Origin: Alphaproteobacteria bacterium
Lineage (GTDB): Bacteria > Pseudomonadota > Alphaproteobacteria > Rhizobiales > Hyphomicrobiaceae
DNA length: 64,000 nt
NCBI GenBank assembly: GCA_022600345.1
Contig: JAHZKP010000105.1
Coordinates: 1-64,000 of the forward strand
Direction: 5' to 3'
Part shown: positions 34,854 through 43,450 of the stretch, piece by piece
Numbering within the stretch: position 1 is the first letter of the stretch
How the letters are laid out: every line of letters begins with the position of its first letter
Program-made: the position numbers and the translations under genes
Notes under the pieces: generated by a model
What the model was told of the DNA's origin: nothing
The model's database searches: none
Seen by the model: the letters and a program-made list of their open reading frames with translations, nothing else

Positions 34854-35486
34854 ATGCCGATTTTTGGCGTTCGTACACGGCTTGCCACCTCATTGTTCGG
34901 TGCAGCCGCGCTTAGCATCAGCCTACTGTCCGCGCCGGCCATTGCACTCGACGCAAGCCCGACTGAAAAAGAAGACCTCAAAACCTGCGAGAAGAACCTC
35001 TGCGCGATGATCCTCTCAAAGGAGGCCACCGGCGATGATCTCACCTGCGCCATTTCCAAGACCTGGGCCAAGGACAAGATCGAAAAAGGCGCCGGCACCA
35101 AGAGCCTGAGCTGGGGTTTTGGCGATGCCCAGTGCAAGATCGACCTCACCGCGGCCCGCAGCAATATCGTCTCTTCCCTGACCGCCCCCGAGCACAAGCT
35201 CGAAATGAAATCGCATACCGTCAAATGCGCCATCGAGCAGGGCGAAGACGTCACCAACATCAACGTCACCCTTGCCCCCAAAGTGACCTTCAAGGACGGC
35301 AAGGCTCAAAAGGCCGAACTCAACATCACCAAGGTCGATGCCCCCGCCGTCATCGGCACGGTCATCAAGGGCGCCGCCTGGGTTGAAAAAAACTTCAGCC
35401 TCTTCCACGGCGAAATGATCGACGAGATCAACGACTTCGTTCACAACAAGTGCGCCAAGCGCTATCCCGACCTTGCTTCCAAGTAA
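34854..35486 (+). CDS. Secreted protein of unknown function (paralogue 2)
   Basis: A 210-residue exported protein with a clean signal peptide (LATSLFGAAALSISLLSAPAIA, cut after ALA-like site near residue 31). Its domain repeats the pattern of the preceding gene: TCEKNLCAMIL, LTCAISKTWAKDKIEKGAGT, KSLSWGFGDAQCKIDL, VKCAIEQGED, FHGEMIDEINDFVHNKCAKRY. Six cysteines sit at matching places, suggesting disulfides in the periplasm. No enzyme motif is seen. It lacks the basic tail of paralogue 1. A strong terminator follows, so the pair may form one unit despite the 232-base gap, in which a TCAGACAATC dyad (34684-34728) lies. Confidence 0.8.
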   Translation: MPIFGVRTRLATSLFGAAALSISLLSAPAIALDASPTEKEDLKTCEKNLCAMILSKEATGDDLTCAISKTWAKDKIEKGAGTKSLSWGFGDAQCKIDLTAARSNIVSSLTAPEHKLEMKSHTVKCAIEQGEDVTNINVTLAPKVTFKDGKAQKAELNITKVDAPAVIGTVIKGAAWVEKNFSLFHGEMIDEINDFVHNKCAKRYPDLASK

Positions 35487-35513
35487 GCCGGCAATCGATC
35501 CGACGACACAACA

Positions 35514-35553
35514 AAACGCCTGAAGCCGTTCCCGGTTTCAGGCGCTTTTTTTT
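35514..35553 (+). terminator. Intrinsic terminator after the paralogous pair
   Basis: GCCTGAAGCCG pairs with CGGTTTCAGGC (one G-T pair) around TTCC, followed by GC and eight T. It lies 30 bases past the stop at 35486. Confidence 0.9.
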
Positions 35554-36129
35554 GATTCCCGGCGCGGAAATCGAAACATCACAACGCCTACATGCCTATC
35601 CCGTTAGCTCAGCTAGTTCTGCCAAAGGCCTCGGAGTGATGCTCGCCTCATTGGCCAACGGCCGCCGGTCTTGGCAAACGCCCCCCTGCAACGTCATGGC
35701 CACGCAGGTGGCCATCCACGCAAGCTTCTGGAATAGCTGATGTTTAACTTGTTTTCAAAGGTTGAAGAGGATGCTGGAGCGGGTGGCGTTATGGTGAACT
35801 GGCAGCAGTTCCTTGAAGCTAGCATGGATCCCGTCCGAACGACGGGATGACGGAGGTGGGAGAGGTGATTTTGGGTGGCGCTTCGCGGCAGTGAACACTG
35901 CTCATTGGCGGAAATTGCGGTCCGGACCAAAGGGGATAGGCATGGAACGATGGCATATGAAGTCGGAGCGTCCCGTAACGCTCAAACATCGGAATTAGCT
36001 TGGTGTTATCCGCGACTTTACCACTTCTTGAGCGCGTTCGGTTTCTGGTTGAATCGATGACGCGCGCTAAGCTCTTGATTTGTCGCATGTTCGAACCGCA
36101 AAACCGCTCACACTTTTGCTGAACATGCT
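35554..36129. other. Gene-free region with palindromic repeat fragments
   Basis: No convincing gene. A small CCCGTC/GACGGG palindrome occurs near 35829-35846. A palindrome with arms GCATGTTC/GAACATGC (36085-36092, 36121-36128) and inner GCAAAA/TTTTGC (36098-36103, 36114-36119), followed by CTCTAA, matches a repeat I know as abundant in Rhizobiales chromosomes. A stretch at 35601-35620 looks like part of a tRNA D-arm but no cloverleaf follows. Confidence 0.55.
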
Positions 36130-36453
36130 CTAATAGATTTGAAAATTGAGCCTTAAAAACATCAACACCGCACCAAGCGGGTTCGTCCCTCCATAATGAT
36201 AGAAACCGAGCCCCGTCACTATCAGGCCAACAACCCAAACAAGTCGATTTCCCCAAAGACAGCCCAACAACTGCACAGCCACCGAAAGAGCAAGAACAAC
36301 ATAGAATACGTTATTGCGAAGCTGCCAATCCAACCCTTGTGAATTAGCTATCAGACGAAAACTTTCGGCAAAAATAGCAATAGCAAGCAATGCAAAAAAA
36401 ATAATCGCATCAACCCGAGAAAACAAACTCCTCCGGCGACTTTTTGAACTCAT
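36130..36453 (-). CDS. Small membrane protein of unknown function
   Basis: A 107-residue protein with three hydrophobic segments (AIIFFALLAIAIFAESFRLI; NVFYVVLALSVAVQLLGCLW; RLVWVVGLIVTGLGFYHY) and a basic N-terminus (SSKSRRRSLFSR). Base composition is markedly AT-richer than the neighbours, hinting at acquired DNA. GGGGTGTG stands just before the ATG at 36453. The frame is open to a TTG at 36540 overlapping the dxs stop, but that leader is not hydrophobic or basic as expected. No homologue recognised; the gene may not be real. Confidence 0.5.
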   Translation of the reverse strand: MSSKSRRRSLFSRVDAIIFFALLAIAIFAESFRLIANSQGLDWQLRNNVFYVVLALSVAVQLLGCLWGNRLVWVVGLIVTGLGFYHYGGTNPLGAVLMFLRLNFQIY

Positions 36454-36536
36454 CACACCCCACAAAGAAAGCACCGTCCAGCAGGGCACACTGAATTGGG
36501 CCTTTTCGATAGCTCTATCCAGACCAAGCAGAACCC

Positions 36537-38474
36537 TCAAGCCCGTTCGCCCGCCCCGGCGGCAACCATATCCCGGCCCAGCGCGTGAAATACCGTCTTC
36601 ACGATGCCCTCGCTATCAAGCCCTGAGTCGCGATACATCTGATCGGGCTTGCCATGATCGAGGTAGGCATCCGGCAGCACCATCGGGCGCACTTTCAGGC
36701 CGCCATCAAGCGCCCCCGTCTCAGCCAGATGCTGCAGAACGTAACTGCTGAACCCGCCAACCGAACCTTCCTCGACAGTAACCAGCACCTCGTGGTTGCG
36801 CGCAAGCTGCGTCACCAGATCCTTATCAAGCGGCTTGGCAAAACGCGCATCGGCAACCGTTGCAGACAAACCGTATGTGGCAAGCTCATCGGCCGCCTTC
36901 AGGCACTCGGCAAGCCGCGTGCCCAACGACAATAGCGCAACCGAGGTGCCTTCGCGAACAACGCGTCCGCGCCCAAGCTCCAGAACCGATCCGCGTTCGG
37001 GCATTTCGACGCCAACACCTTCGCCGCGCGGATAACGGAACGCAATCGGTCCCTCGTCATAGGCCACCGCCGTTGCCACCATGTGCTTCAGCTCAGCTTC
37101 ATCAGCCGCCGCCATGACGACGAATTCGGGCAGGCACCCCAGATAGGCAACGTCGAACGAACCAGCATGCGTGGCCCCATCCGCGCCGACCAATCCAGCC
37201 CGGTCGATTGGGAAGCGGACGGGCAGTTTCTGGATCGAAACATCATGGACAACCTGGTCGTAGGCCCGCTGCAGGAATGTCGAATAGATCGCGCAGAACG
37301 GCTTCATGCCCTCGCTGGCAAGCCCGGCGGCAAACGTCACGGCGTGCTGCTCGGCAATCCCGACATCGAAGGTGCGTTGTGGGAATTCGGCCCCGAACAA
37401 ATCGACACCGGTGCCCGACGGCATTGCCGCCGTAATGGCAACCACGCGCTCATCCTCGCGCGCCTCCTCGATCAGGCTCTGGCCGAACACCTTGGTGTAG
37501 CTGGGCGCGTTGGCCTTGGGCTTGATCTGCGCGCCGGTCACGACGTTGAATTTTGCCACCGCATGGCATTTATCGGCAGTATCTTCGGCAGGTGCCCAGC
37601 CATGCCCCTTCTTGGTCACGACATGCACCAGGATCGGACCCTGCCTGGCATCGCGGACGTTCTTCAACACCGGCAACAGGTGATTGTAGTCGTGCCCGTC
37701 GATCGGGCCGATGTAGTAAAAACCCAGTTCCTCAAACCACGCCCCGCCCTGCCACAGGTGGCGCGTATACTCCTCGACACGCGCCGCCCGCCGTTCCCAG
37801 CTCTTGGGCAGCCGCTTGGCCAATTGCTTGGCGATATCGCGGACGTAGAGATACGAACCGCTCGATGTTACCCGCGCCAGATAGGCAGACAAAGCGCCTG
37901 TGGGCGGGGCAATCGACATGTCGTTGTCGTTGAGGATGACGATCAGACGCTCATCGCGCGCGCCTGCGTTGTTGATCGCCTCGTAAGCCATGCCAGCTGA
38001 CATCGCCCCATCACCGATCACCGCAATGACGTTGTTGTCGCCCCCCTTCAGATCGCGCGCAACGGCCATTCCCAGCCCGGCCGATATCGACGTCGAGGAA
38101 TGCCCGGCCCCAAACGGGTCGTATTCGCTTTCCGAACGCTTTGTAAAACCCGATAAGCCGCCTGGTTGGCGCAGGGTTCGGATGCCATCCCGCCTGCCGG
38201 TAATAATTTTGTGCGGATAAGCCTGATGGCCGACATCCCAGATCAAGCGGTCTTCCGGGGTATTGAACACCCAGTGCAACGCCACCGTCAGTTCGACAAC
38301 GCCCAGCCCGGCACCAAGGTGCCCACCGGTAACCGACACCGCCTCGATCAGTTCCCGGCGCAGTTCTTCGGTAAACTGGCCAAGATCGCTCTCGGGCAGA
38401 GTTCTCAGATCCCGGGGTTCGTTAACCTGGTCAAGTAGAGGCTTTGGGGAAGCTTGCACGTATTTACTCATCAC
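36537..38474 (-). CDS. dxs: 1-deoxy-D-xylulose-5-phosphate synthase
   Basis: Thiamine-diphosphate enzyme that starts the MEP isoprenoid pathway from pyruvate and glyceraldehyde 3-phosphate. 645 residues. Motifs: [16 protein letters not shown] near residue 80, [16 protein letters not shown], the ThDP signature [47 protein letters not shown] and YPRGEG. Usually xseB-ispA-dxs are adjacent in alphaproteobacteria; here a 250-base gap replaces ispA. The C-terminus is normal. Confidence 0.96.
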   Translation of the reverse strand: MMSKYVQASPKPLLDQVNEPRDLRTLPESDLGQFTEELRRELIEAVSVTGGHLGAGLGVVELTVALHWVFNTPEDRLIWDVGHQAYPHKIITGRRDGIRTLRQPGGLSGFTKRSESEYDPFGAGHSSTSISAGLGMAVARDLKGGDNNVIAVIGDGAMSAGMAYEAINNAGARDERLIVILNDNDMSIAPPTGALSAYLARVTSSGSYLYVRDIAKQLAKRLPKSWERRAARVEEYTRHLWQGGAWFEELGFYYIGPIDGHDYNHLLPVLKNVRDARQGPILVHVVTKKGHGWAPAEDTADKCHAVAKFNVVTGAQIKPKANAPSYTKVFGQSLIEEAREDERVVAITAAMPSGTGVDLFGAEFPQRTFDVGIAEQHAVTFAAGLASEGMKPFCAIYSTFLQRAYDQVVHDVSIQKLPVRFPIDRAGLVGADGATHAGSFDVAYLGCLPEFVVMAAADEAELKHMVATAVAYDEGPIAFRYPRGEGVGVEMPERGSVLELGRGRVVREGTSVALLSLGTRLAECLKAADELATYGLSATVADARFAKPLDKDLVTQLARNHEVLVTVEEGSVGGFSSYVLQHLAETGALDGGLKVRPMVLPDAYLDHGKPDQMYRDSGLDSEGIVKTVFHALGRDMVAAGAGERA

Positions 38475-38724
38475 CGCCGGACCTCTTCGCGCAACGCTTT
38501 AAGGCTGCGGAAAAAGGTCTGATAATTGTTAAGTCTCAGCCAGAATGCGGTCTCGCCCCCGATAGCCACGGCTCGCCCCCATCCACAATTGCCGACTATA
38601 TCGATTTGCGCACCGTCGCACAGATGTCAAAAAGCTGAAATACCTGCGCATTGTACGCATTTGTGCGCAAGCCCGCCAATCGTCGCCCCTTTGGCCGCTC
38701 TAAGCTGGAGCACACGAACGTCGC

Positions 38725-38988
38725 TTATTTCGGGTCAAGCGGCTCAACTCCGGCAGGCTGCCCGGCGCTATCGGTTGTAATCTTCTCGACCTTGGCCTCC
38801 GCCTGCGCCAAAAGCCGGTTGCAATGGGCCTTAAGCGCATCCCCGCGCTCATAAATCGCAATCGACTCTTCCAACTCGACATCGCCACGCTCAAGCTTCT
38901 GGACGATTTCCTCCAACTGAAAAAGCGCCTTTTCAAAGCTCAACGTCGATATATCAGCATGACCCTCTGCATTCTTCTCAGTGACCAT
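38725..38988 (-). CDS. xseB: Exodeoxyribonuclease VII small subunit
   Basis: An 87-residue helical subunit that binds XseA to form the single-strand exonuclease. Family core: [40 protein letters not shown] and the [12 protein letters not shown] helix. The ATG at 38988 has GAAGGAGG four bases upstream. It lies 61 bases after the HDAC-family gene and 250 bases before dxs on the same strand. Confidence 0.95.
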   Translation of the reverse strand: MVTEKNAEGHADISTLSFEKALFQLEEIVQKLERGDVELEESIAIYERGDALKAHCNRLLAQAEAKVEKITTDSAGQPAGVEPLDPK

Positions 38989-39049
38989 CAAACCTCCTTC
39001 GAAGCCCCCGCGCGCACTGTCTTCGTGCCTCGCCTGGCAGGCTTTGCAC

Positions 39050-39997
39050 CTAACCAGCCTCCATCATTGCCCGCACATGCACGCCAACCGAGCGCGCCAG
39101 GGCCGTGAGGTCATACCCACCTTCCAGCATCGAGACGACCCGGCCTTCGCATTGCTTGTCAGCATATGCGAGCAGCTTTTCGGTGACCCACAGGAAGTCG
39201 GCTTCAACCAGCCGCAAGCTCGCCAACGGATCGGCTTCGTGCGCATCGAACCCGGCCGAAATCACGATCAGGTCGGGGCTGAAGTTCTTCAACGCCGGGA
39301 AAATACGCGATTCGAAAGCATCCCTGAACGGCTCGCCGCCATCCCCTGAGCGAAGCGGCGCATTGCAGATGTTCCCGACCCCGGTTTCCGAAACGGCTCC
39401 CGTACCTGGAAACAGCGGCATCTGGTGGGTCGACGCAAAAAACAGATCCTTGTCCGACCAGAAGATATCCTGCGTGCCATTACCGTGATGAACGTCGAAA
39501 TCAACGACCGCGACCCTCTCCACGCCATGCTTTTCGCGCGCATACATGCCCGCGATTGCAGCATTGGCAAACAGACAAAAGCCCATTGCCCGCTCGGCTT
39601 CAGCGTGGTGCCCGCATGGGCGGATCTGGCAGAACGCATTCTTAATATTCGACTTCTTGTCCAAGACACGGTCGACCGCACCAAGCCCCGCTCCCACCGC
39701 CCGGATGGCGGCTTCCCAGGTTCCCGGCGACATGACCGTATCCCCATCAAGATGCACCCGACCGCCGCCTGGCTCCGGACGCGCAGCCTTGACCATGTCC
39801 AGGTAGCGCTGCGGGTGCGCCCTCAGGATGCTTTCCTCGGCATCTTCGCGAAACCAAGCTTCCTCGCGAACCAGGCCGCTATAAAATTCGTGGCGCAACA
39901 CCTTATCGATCGCTCGCATGCGATCTGGCCGTTCGGGATGGCCGGGGCCGGTATCGTGATCAACGAAACAAGGGTGGGTAATCAATAACGTCGACAT
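39050..39997 (-). CDS. Histone deacetylase-family hydrolase
   Basis: Bacterial class II HDAC-like zinc deacetylase of 315 residues (acetoin-utilisation/acetylpolyamine amidohydrolase relatives). Motifs: [12 protein letters not shown] near residue 17, [20 protein letters not shown] with the active-site histidines, [17 protein letters not shown] and [13 protein letters not shown] with the zinc-binding aspartates and histidine, and LEGGYDL. The substrate is unknown. It heads the HDAC-xseB-dxs cluster seen in many alphaproteobacteria, though without an obvious functional link to isoprenoid synthesis. Confidence 0.92.
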   Translation of the reverse strand: MSTLLITHPCFVDHDTGPGHPERPDRMRAIDKVLRHEFYSGLVREEAWFREDAEESILRAHPQRYLDMVKAARPEPGGGRVHLDGDTVMSPGTWEAAIRAVGAGLGAVDRVLDKKSNIKNAFCQIRPCGHHAEAERAMGFCLFANAAIAGMYAREKHGVERVAVVDFDVHHGNGTQDIFWSDKDLFFASTHQMPLFPGTGAVSETGVGNICNAPLRSGDGGEPFRDAFESRIFPALKNFSPDLIVISAGFDAHEADPLASLRLVEADFLWVTEKLLAYADKQCEGRVVSMLEGGYDLTALARSVGVHVRAMMEAG

Positions 39998-40119
39998 CTA
40001 AGCTTGAAGCCCTCGCGCGTTTCCAATGGTTGATTTTCTATTTGCTCCAGCATTAACGCACCTGCAGCCCGTCTGTCACGCTTCCTCAAAGCAGCTAAAT
40101 GCCCGGGCCCGCATCGCTG

Positions 40120-41007
40120 CTATAACGCCTTGAGCATCGACAACGGCGCGATTTTTACCCCCGGCGGTGGCCGCAAGTCTTCAGGAACGAAGAAATCAGG
40201 TGCCAACGGAAGGCTCGCATCGACCCGATAGGACTCAAAATCCGTCACGCCGCCAACCTCATGAAGGAACGTATCGTCAATCAGGAATTGCCCCGTAAAC
40301 TCTGGCGCCTTCTGCGTGAACACCAGGTGCGCCGCATCCGCCAGAATATCGGGCGTTCGGCTCATCGCAATCAGCTTGTCGCCCCCCAGGATGTTGCGGA
40401 TCGCCGCTGTCGCAATCGTCGTTCGCGGCCACAGCGCATTCACCGCAATGCCATCGCGCTTCAATTCATCCGCCAACCCTAAAACGGCAAGGCTCATTCC
40501 ATACTTGGCAATCGAATAAGCCACATGGCCCGAAAACCACTGCGGCTTCATGTCGAGCGGCGGCGACAGCATCAACACATGCGGATTGGCCGACGCCTTG
40601 AGATGCGGCTGGCAGGCCTTGGTCATCAAAAGCGCACCTCGCGTATTGATCCCAAACATAAGATCGATGCGCTTTGGCTCGGTATCGGCCAACTTGGTCA
40701 GCGAAATCGCAGACGCATTGTTGACGCAGATATCCAGACCGCCAAAGGCTTCCACCGTCTTTGCGACCGCCGCTTCAATCTGCGCTTCATCGCGGATATC
40801 GCACTGGATGGCGAGTGCCTTGCCGCTGGCTGCTTCGATTTCACCGGCAGCCGTGTGTATCGTACCCTCAAGCTTGGGGTGCGGCTCTGCCGTCTTGGCG
40901 AGGATCGCAACATTGGCGCCATCGCGCGCCGCCCGCAAACCGATGGCAAGGCCGATGCCCCGGCTCGCCCCGGTTATCAATAACGTCTTGCCCTTGAGGC
41001 TTCCCAT
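40120..41007 (-). CDS. Short-chain dehydrogenase/reductase (HSDL2-like)
   Basis: NAD(P)-dependent SDR of 295 residues. Cofactor motif TGASRGIGLAIGLRAARDG near residue 12, NNASAISL, and the catalytic YxxxK as VAYSIAKYGMS. The serine position reads LSPPLDMKPQW, as in the HSDL2/peroxisomal-type subgroup, linked to lipid metabolism. The start at 41007 is the true family N-terminus (MGSLKGKTLLITGAS); the open frame extends 77 codons further but overlaps the upstream gene. It closes a unit with acyl-CoA dehydrogenase, crotonase and an unknown membrane protein. Confidence 0.9.
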   Translation of the reverse strand: MGSLKGKTLLITGASRGIGLAIGLRAARDGANVAILAKTAEPHPKLEGTIHTAAGEIEAASGKALAIQCDIRDEAQIEAAVAKTVEAFGGLDICVNNASAISLTKLADTEPKRIDLMFGINTRGALLMTKACQPHLKASANPHVLMLSPPLDMKPQWFSGHVAYSIAKYGMSLAVLGLADELKRDGIAVNALWPRTTIATAAIRNILGGDKLIAMSRTPDILADAAHLVFTQKAPEFTGQFLIDDTFLHEVGGVTDFESYRVDASLPLAPDFFVPEDLRPPPGVKIAPLSMLKAL

Positions 41008-41018
41008 CGCAATCGCCC

Positions 41019-42548
41019 TTAAACAGAACCAAATCCTAGCATTCGCCGCAGTACCCGTACCGGCAACATCAGCCAATAGCCAAGCCAGATGACCAGCGCA
41101 CCAAGCAACGCAAACGGACCGACAACCGGCAGGAAGATCAAGATAAACGCAGCCCAGCGCACAACGAAAGCCGCTCCGTAGCCAAACACCCCCCGATACT
41201 CCGAACGCTGCTCTCTCGGCCAGATCCCATCCCACCACGATTTGGCAACCCCGAAGCCAAGTAACCCCATCACCAGCGCTCCCAGATAATAGAACTGAAA
41301 GCTAGATGGGATTCCTGGAATAATCCGTTCGTCCAACTCTTGTCGGCGGTCACTGGAGGTCATGAAGGCCGAAACGCTTTCGGTCACGACATTACCAGCG
41401 ACTTCTGACACCGCGTCCCCAACCCATTTTCCAACGCTGTCGACAAAATCGCCGCCCGCATTGTCGGGAACCGCATCGAACCGCACACGCCCCGGCCCTG
41501 TTTCATTTGACGACACCACAAAGCGCCCGTGCTTTCCCACAAGCGCCTGCAAAAAATCCGCAACCGTCGACTTGGCAAGTGCCGACCTGAGACCGTCCAG
41601 TTCGATGGTCTGCCACAGCCAGTTCTGCCCACCAGGCTGCAAGGGCCGTGAGGATTGCAAAACGATGAAGTTGATATCCGCCCTTGAGGCCGCCGCCCTT
41701 ATCTCTCCAAGCAAAACCGCCCGTTCGGCCCCGGACGATGGCAGAACGTATAGCAGGTCACCCTCGATGCGGCCGGTAACAACAGCCGTCTGGCCGCGAA
41801 TACCGGGCAATGCTTTCGCAAGTTTGGCCGGGTCGATCTCATCGGCAAGCGGCAGCCCGCGGGCTTTATCGAAACGTGGCAGCCCGGCCAGTCCCGATGC
41901 ACCGCCCGGCTTCAAGGACAGCACCCGGATCTTCTCGCGCGGCAATCGGCGTCCCAACTGCCAAACGGATTCCGTAAACTGGGCACGCGTTCCAATCGCC
42001 ACGAACAGATTGGGACGCAACTGCGCCAACAGACTGGCCGCTTCGCCGCCACCTCGTCGCAGCAAAGGAAACGCCTGATCGCCAAACGCCAAATGGAGGC
42101 TGGCCGGCTTTGGCAGGTCGTCGATCAATTGCGGCCGTTTGAAAACGCTTTCTTCCGAAAGGTACAAACTGGGCACACTTGAAGCCTCCGCCTCAGGAGC
42201 CAACGCCTTGGCAACCCGCCCCATCTCATCGGGAGTTGCCGCGGTAAAAACCGCCCCCTCCCGATTGACGAACCTCCAATGCCCCGCAGGCGTCGCGTGG
42301 GCTGCAAACGCAAGTTTTCCCGGACCGGGTTCAGGCAGACGGCGCAACACGCCGGCCGCATCACCCAGCCCGCCGAGACCCAGGCGGGATGCCTTCGTCC
42401 CGCCATCGCCCCCGGCCTCGCCTGTTTCCTTCAAAATCTTGGTCAGCCAGTTGGCTTCACCCCGCGCACTTCCCATCACCAGCGCCGCCACCAACACCAG
42501 CACTGCAAGACAGCAAACACTCAGCGATTGCCGCCAAAGCGCGCACAT
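41019..42548 (-). CDS. Membrane protein of unknown function in an acyl-CoA gene cluster
   Basis: About 509 residues. N-terminal signal or anchor segment (SLSVCCLAVLVLVAALVMG), a long extracytoplasmic part of about 370 residues without recognised motif (it contains FVAIGTRAQFTESVWQLGRR and FIVLQSSRPLQPGGQNWLWQ), then two or three helices near the C-terminus (FYYLGALVMGLLGFGVA; WAAFILIFLPVVGPFALLGALVIWLGYW). The start at 42548 has GGAG nine bases upstream. It ends 11 bases before the SDR gene and begins 53 bases after the crotonase, so is likely co-transcribed with lipid-degradation genes. Function unknown. Confidence 0.75.
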   Translation of the reverse strand: MCALWRQSLSVCCLAVLVLVAALVMGSARGEANWLTKILKETGEAGGDGGTKASRLGLGGLGDAAGVLRRLPEPGPGKLAFAAHATPAGHWRFVNREGAVFTAATPDEMGRVAKALAPEAEASSVPSLYLSEESVFKRPQLIDDLPKPASLHLAFGDQAFPLLRRGGGEAASLLAQLRPNLFVAIGTRAQFTESVWQLGRRLPREKIRVLSLKPGGASGLAGLPRFDKARGLPLADEIDPAKLAKALPGIRGQTAVVTGRIEGDLLYVLPSSGAERAVLLGEIRAAASRADINFIVLQSSRPLQPGGQNWLWQTIELDGLRSALAKSTVADFLQALVGKHGRFVVSSNETGPGRVRFDAVPDNAGGDFVDSVGKWVGDAVSEVAGNVVTESVSAFMTSSDRRQELDERIIPGIPSSFQFYYLGALVMGLLGFGVAKSWWDGIWPREQRSEYRGVFGYGAAFVVRWAAFILIFLPVVGPFALLGALVIWLGYWLMLPVRVLRRMLGFGSV

Positions 42549-42601
42549 TCTCAAAACTCCAATCCACGTCGGCAACGTTTGCACAAGCCAGCGGGCAAAA
42601 A

Positions 42602-43450
42602 TCAATCCAGATAATCCGACTTGCTCACAGGCCCCGACTTTGGCCGGTCCACGGACTGGGGCCGATCCATAGTCAGGTGCCTATCCATCGGCTTGGAAGA
42701 ACCCTTCGTAAAAAAGGCCCGGAACGCCAAAGCGGCCTCTTCCGACGTCAGTCGCTCCTTGAACACCCGGACTTCCGCCTCGATGCGCTCACCCAGTTGC
42801 ACCATGTCGCCGCGCAATAACGAACGCGACAACGCCAAAGCCGTCGCCGGTTTCTCCGCCAATCTGCGCGCCGCCTGAAGCGCCATGCCCTCAACCTCAT
42901 CGACACTCACGACGGCATTGACAAGGCCGGCATCCCGCATCCGTTCCGCGCTGAACACCTCGCCCAGGACCAACAGTTCGAATGCCCTGGCATATCCCAG
43001 GCGTTGCGGTGCCAACAGGCTCGCTCCTGCTTCAGGCACCAGCCCCAGGTCGACGAATGGCGTCGAGAACCGCGATGCGTCGCTGGCAAAAACAAGGTCG
43101 CAATGAAACAGCAGTGTCGTGCCAATCCCGATGGCCGGCCCATCAACGCCAGCGATGATCGGCTTCTTTACCATTGGCAGCAATCGGAGAAACCGCAACA
43201 CATCATCGAGCCCCGCCGCTTCGCCGCCGCTTGCCGACAGAAAATCGCCGATATCGTTACCCGACGAAAACACTCCATGCGACCCGAGCAGAACATGCGC
43301 TCGAATATCGCCGTCGCGCTCTCCAGCATCCAACGCGTCGCAGATCGCGCAGTACATCGATAGCGACAACGCGTTCTTTTTCTCAGGCCGGTTGAGGCGA
43401 ATGACGTTGATGCCCTCGCCACTCGTCACTTCGACTTCGATACCGCTCAC
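42602..43450 (-). CDS. Enoyl-CoA hydratase/isomerase (crotonase family)
   Basis: A 282-residue crotonase-fold protein. First oxyanion-hole strand in HVLLGSHGVFSSGNDIGDFL near residue 60, second in ITAGVDGPAIGIGTTLLFHCD-like PIIAGVDGPAIGIGTTLLF near residue 105, then FSTPFVDLGLVPEAGASLL, whose E lies where crotonases place a catalytic glutamate. Its start overlaps the stop of the acyl-CoA dehydrogenase as ATGA (43447-43450), so the two steps, dehydrogenation and hydration of an acyl-CoA, are translationally coupled. Substrate chain unknown. The extra proline/asparagine-rich tail after residue 260 is variable. Confidence 0.9.
   Translation of the reverse strand: MSGIEVEVTSGEGINVIRLNRPEKKNALSLSMYCAICDALDAGERDGDIRAHVLLGSHGVFSSGNDIGDFLSASGGEAAGLDDVLRFLRLLPMVKKPIIAGVDGPAIGIGTTLLFHCDLVFASDASRFSTPFVDLGLVPEAGASLLAPQRLGYARAFELLVLGEVFSAERMRDAGLVNAVVSVDEVEGMALQAARRLAEKPATALALSRSLLRGDMVQLGERIEAEVRVFKERLTSEEAALAFRAFFTKGSSKPMDRHLTMDRPQSVDRPKSGPVSKSDYLD

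Noticed and set aside
35601-35640. tRNA-like start (GTTAGCTCAGCTAGTT)
   Set aside because: It resembles a D-arm, but no anticodon arm, T-loop or acceptor complement follows within 90 bases.
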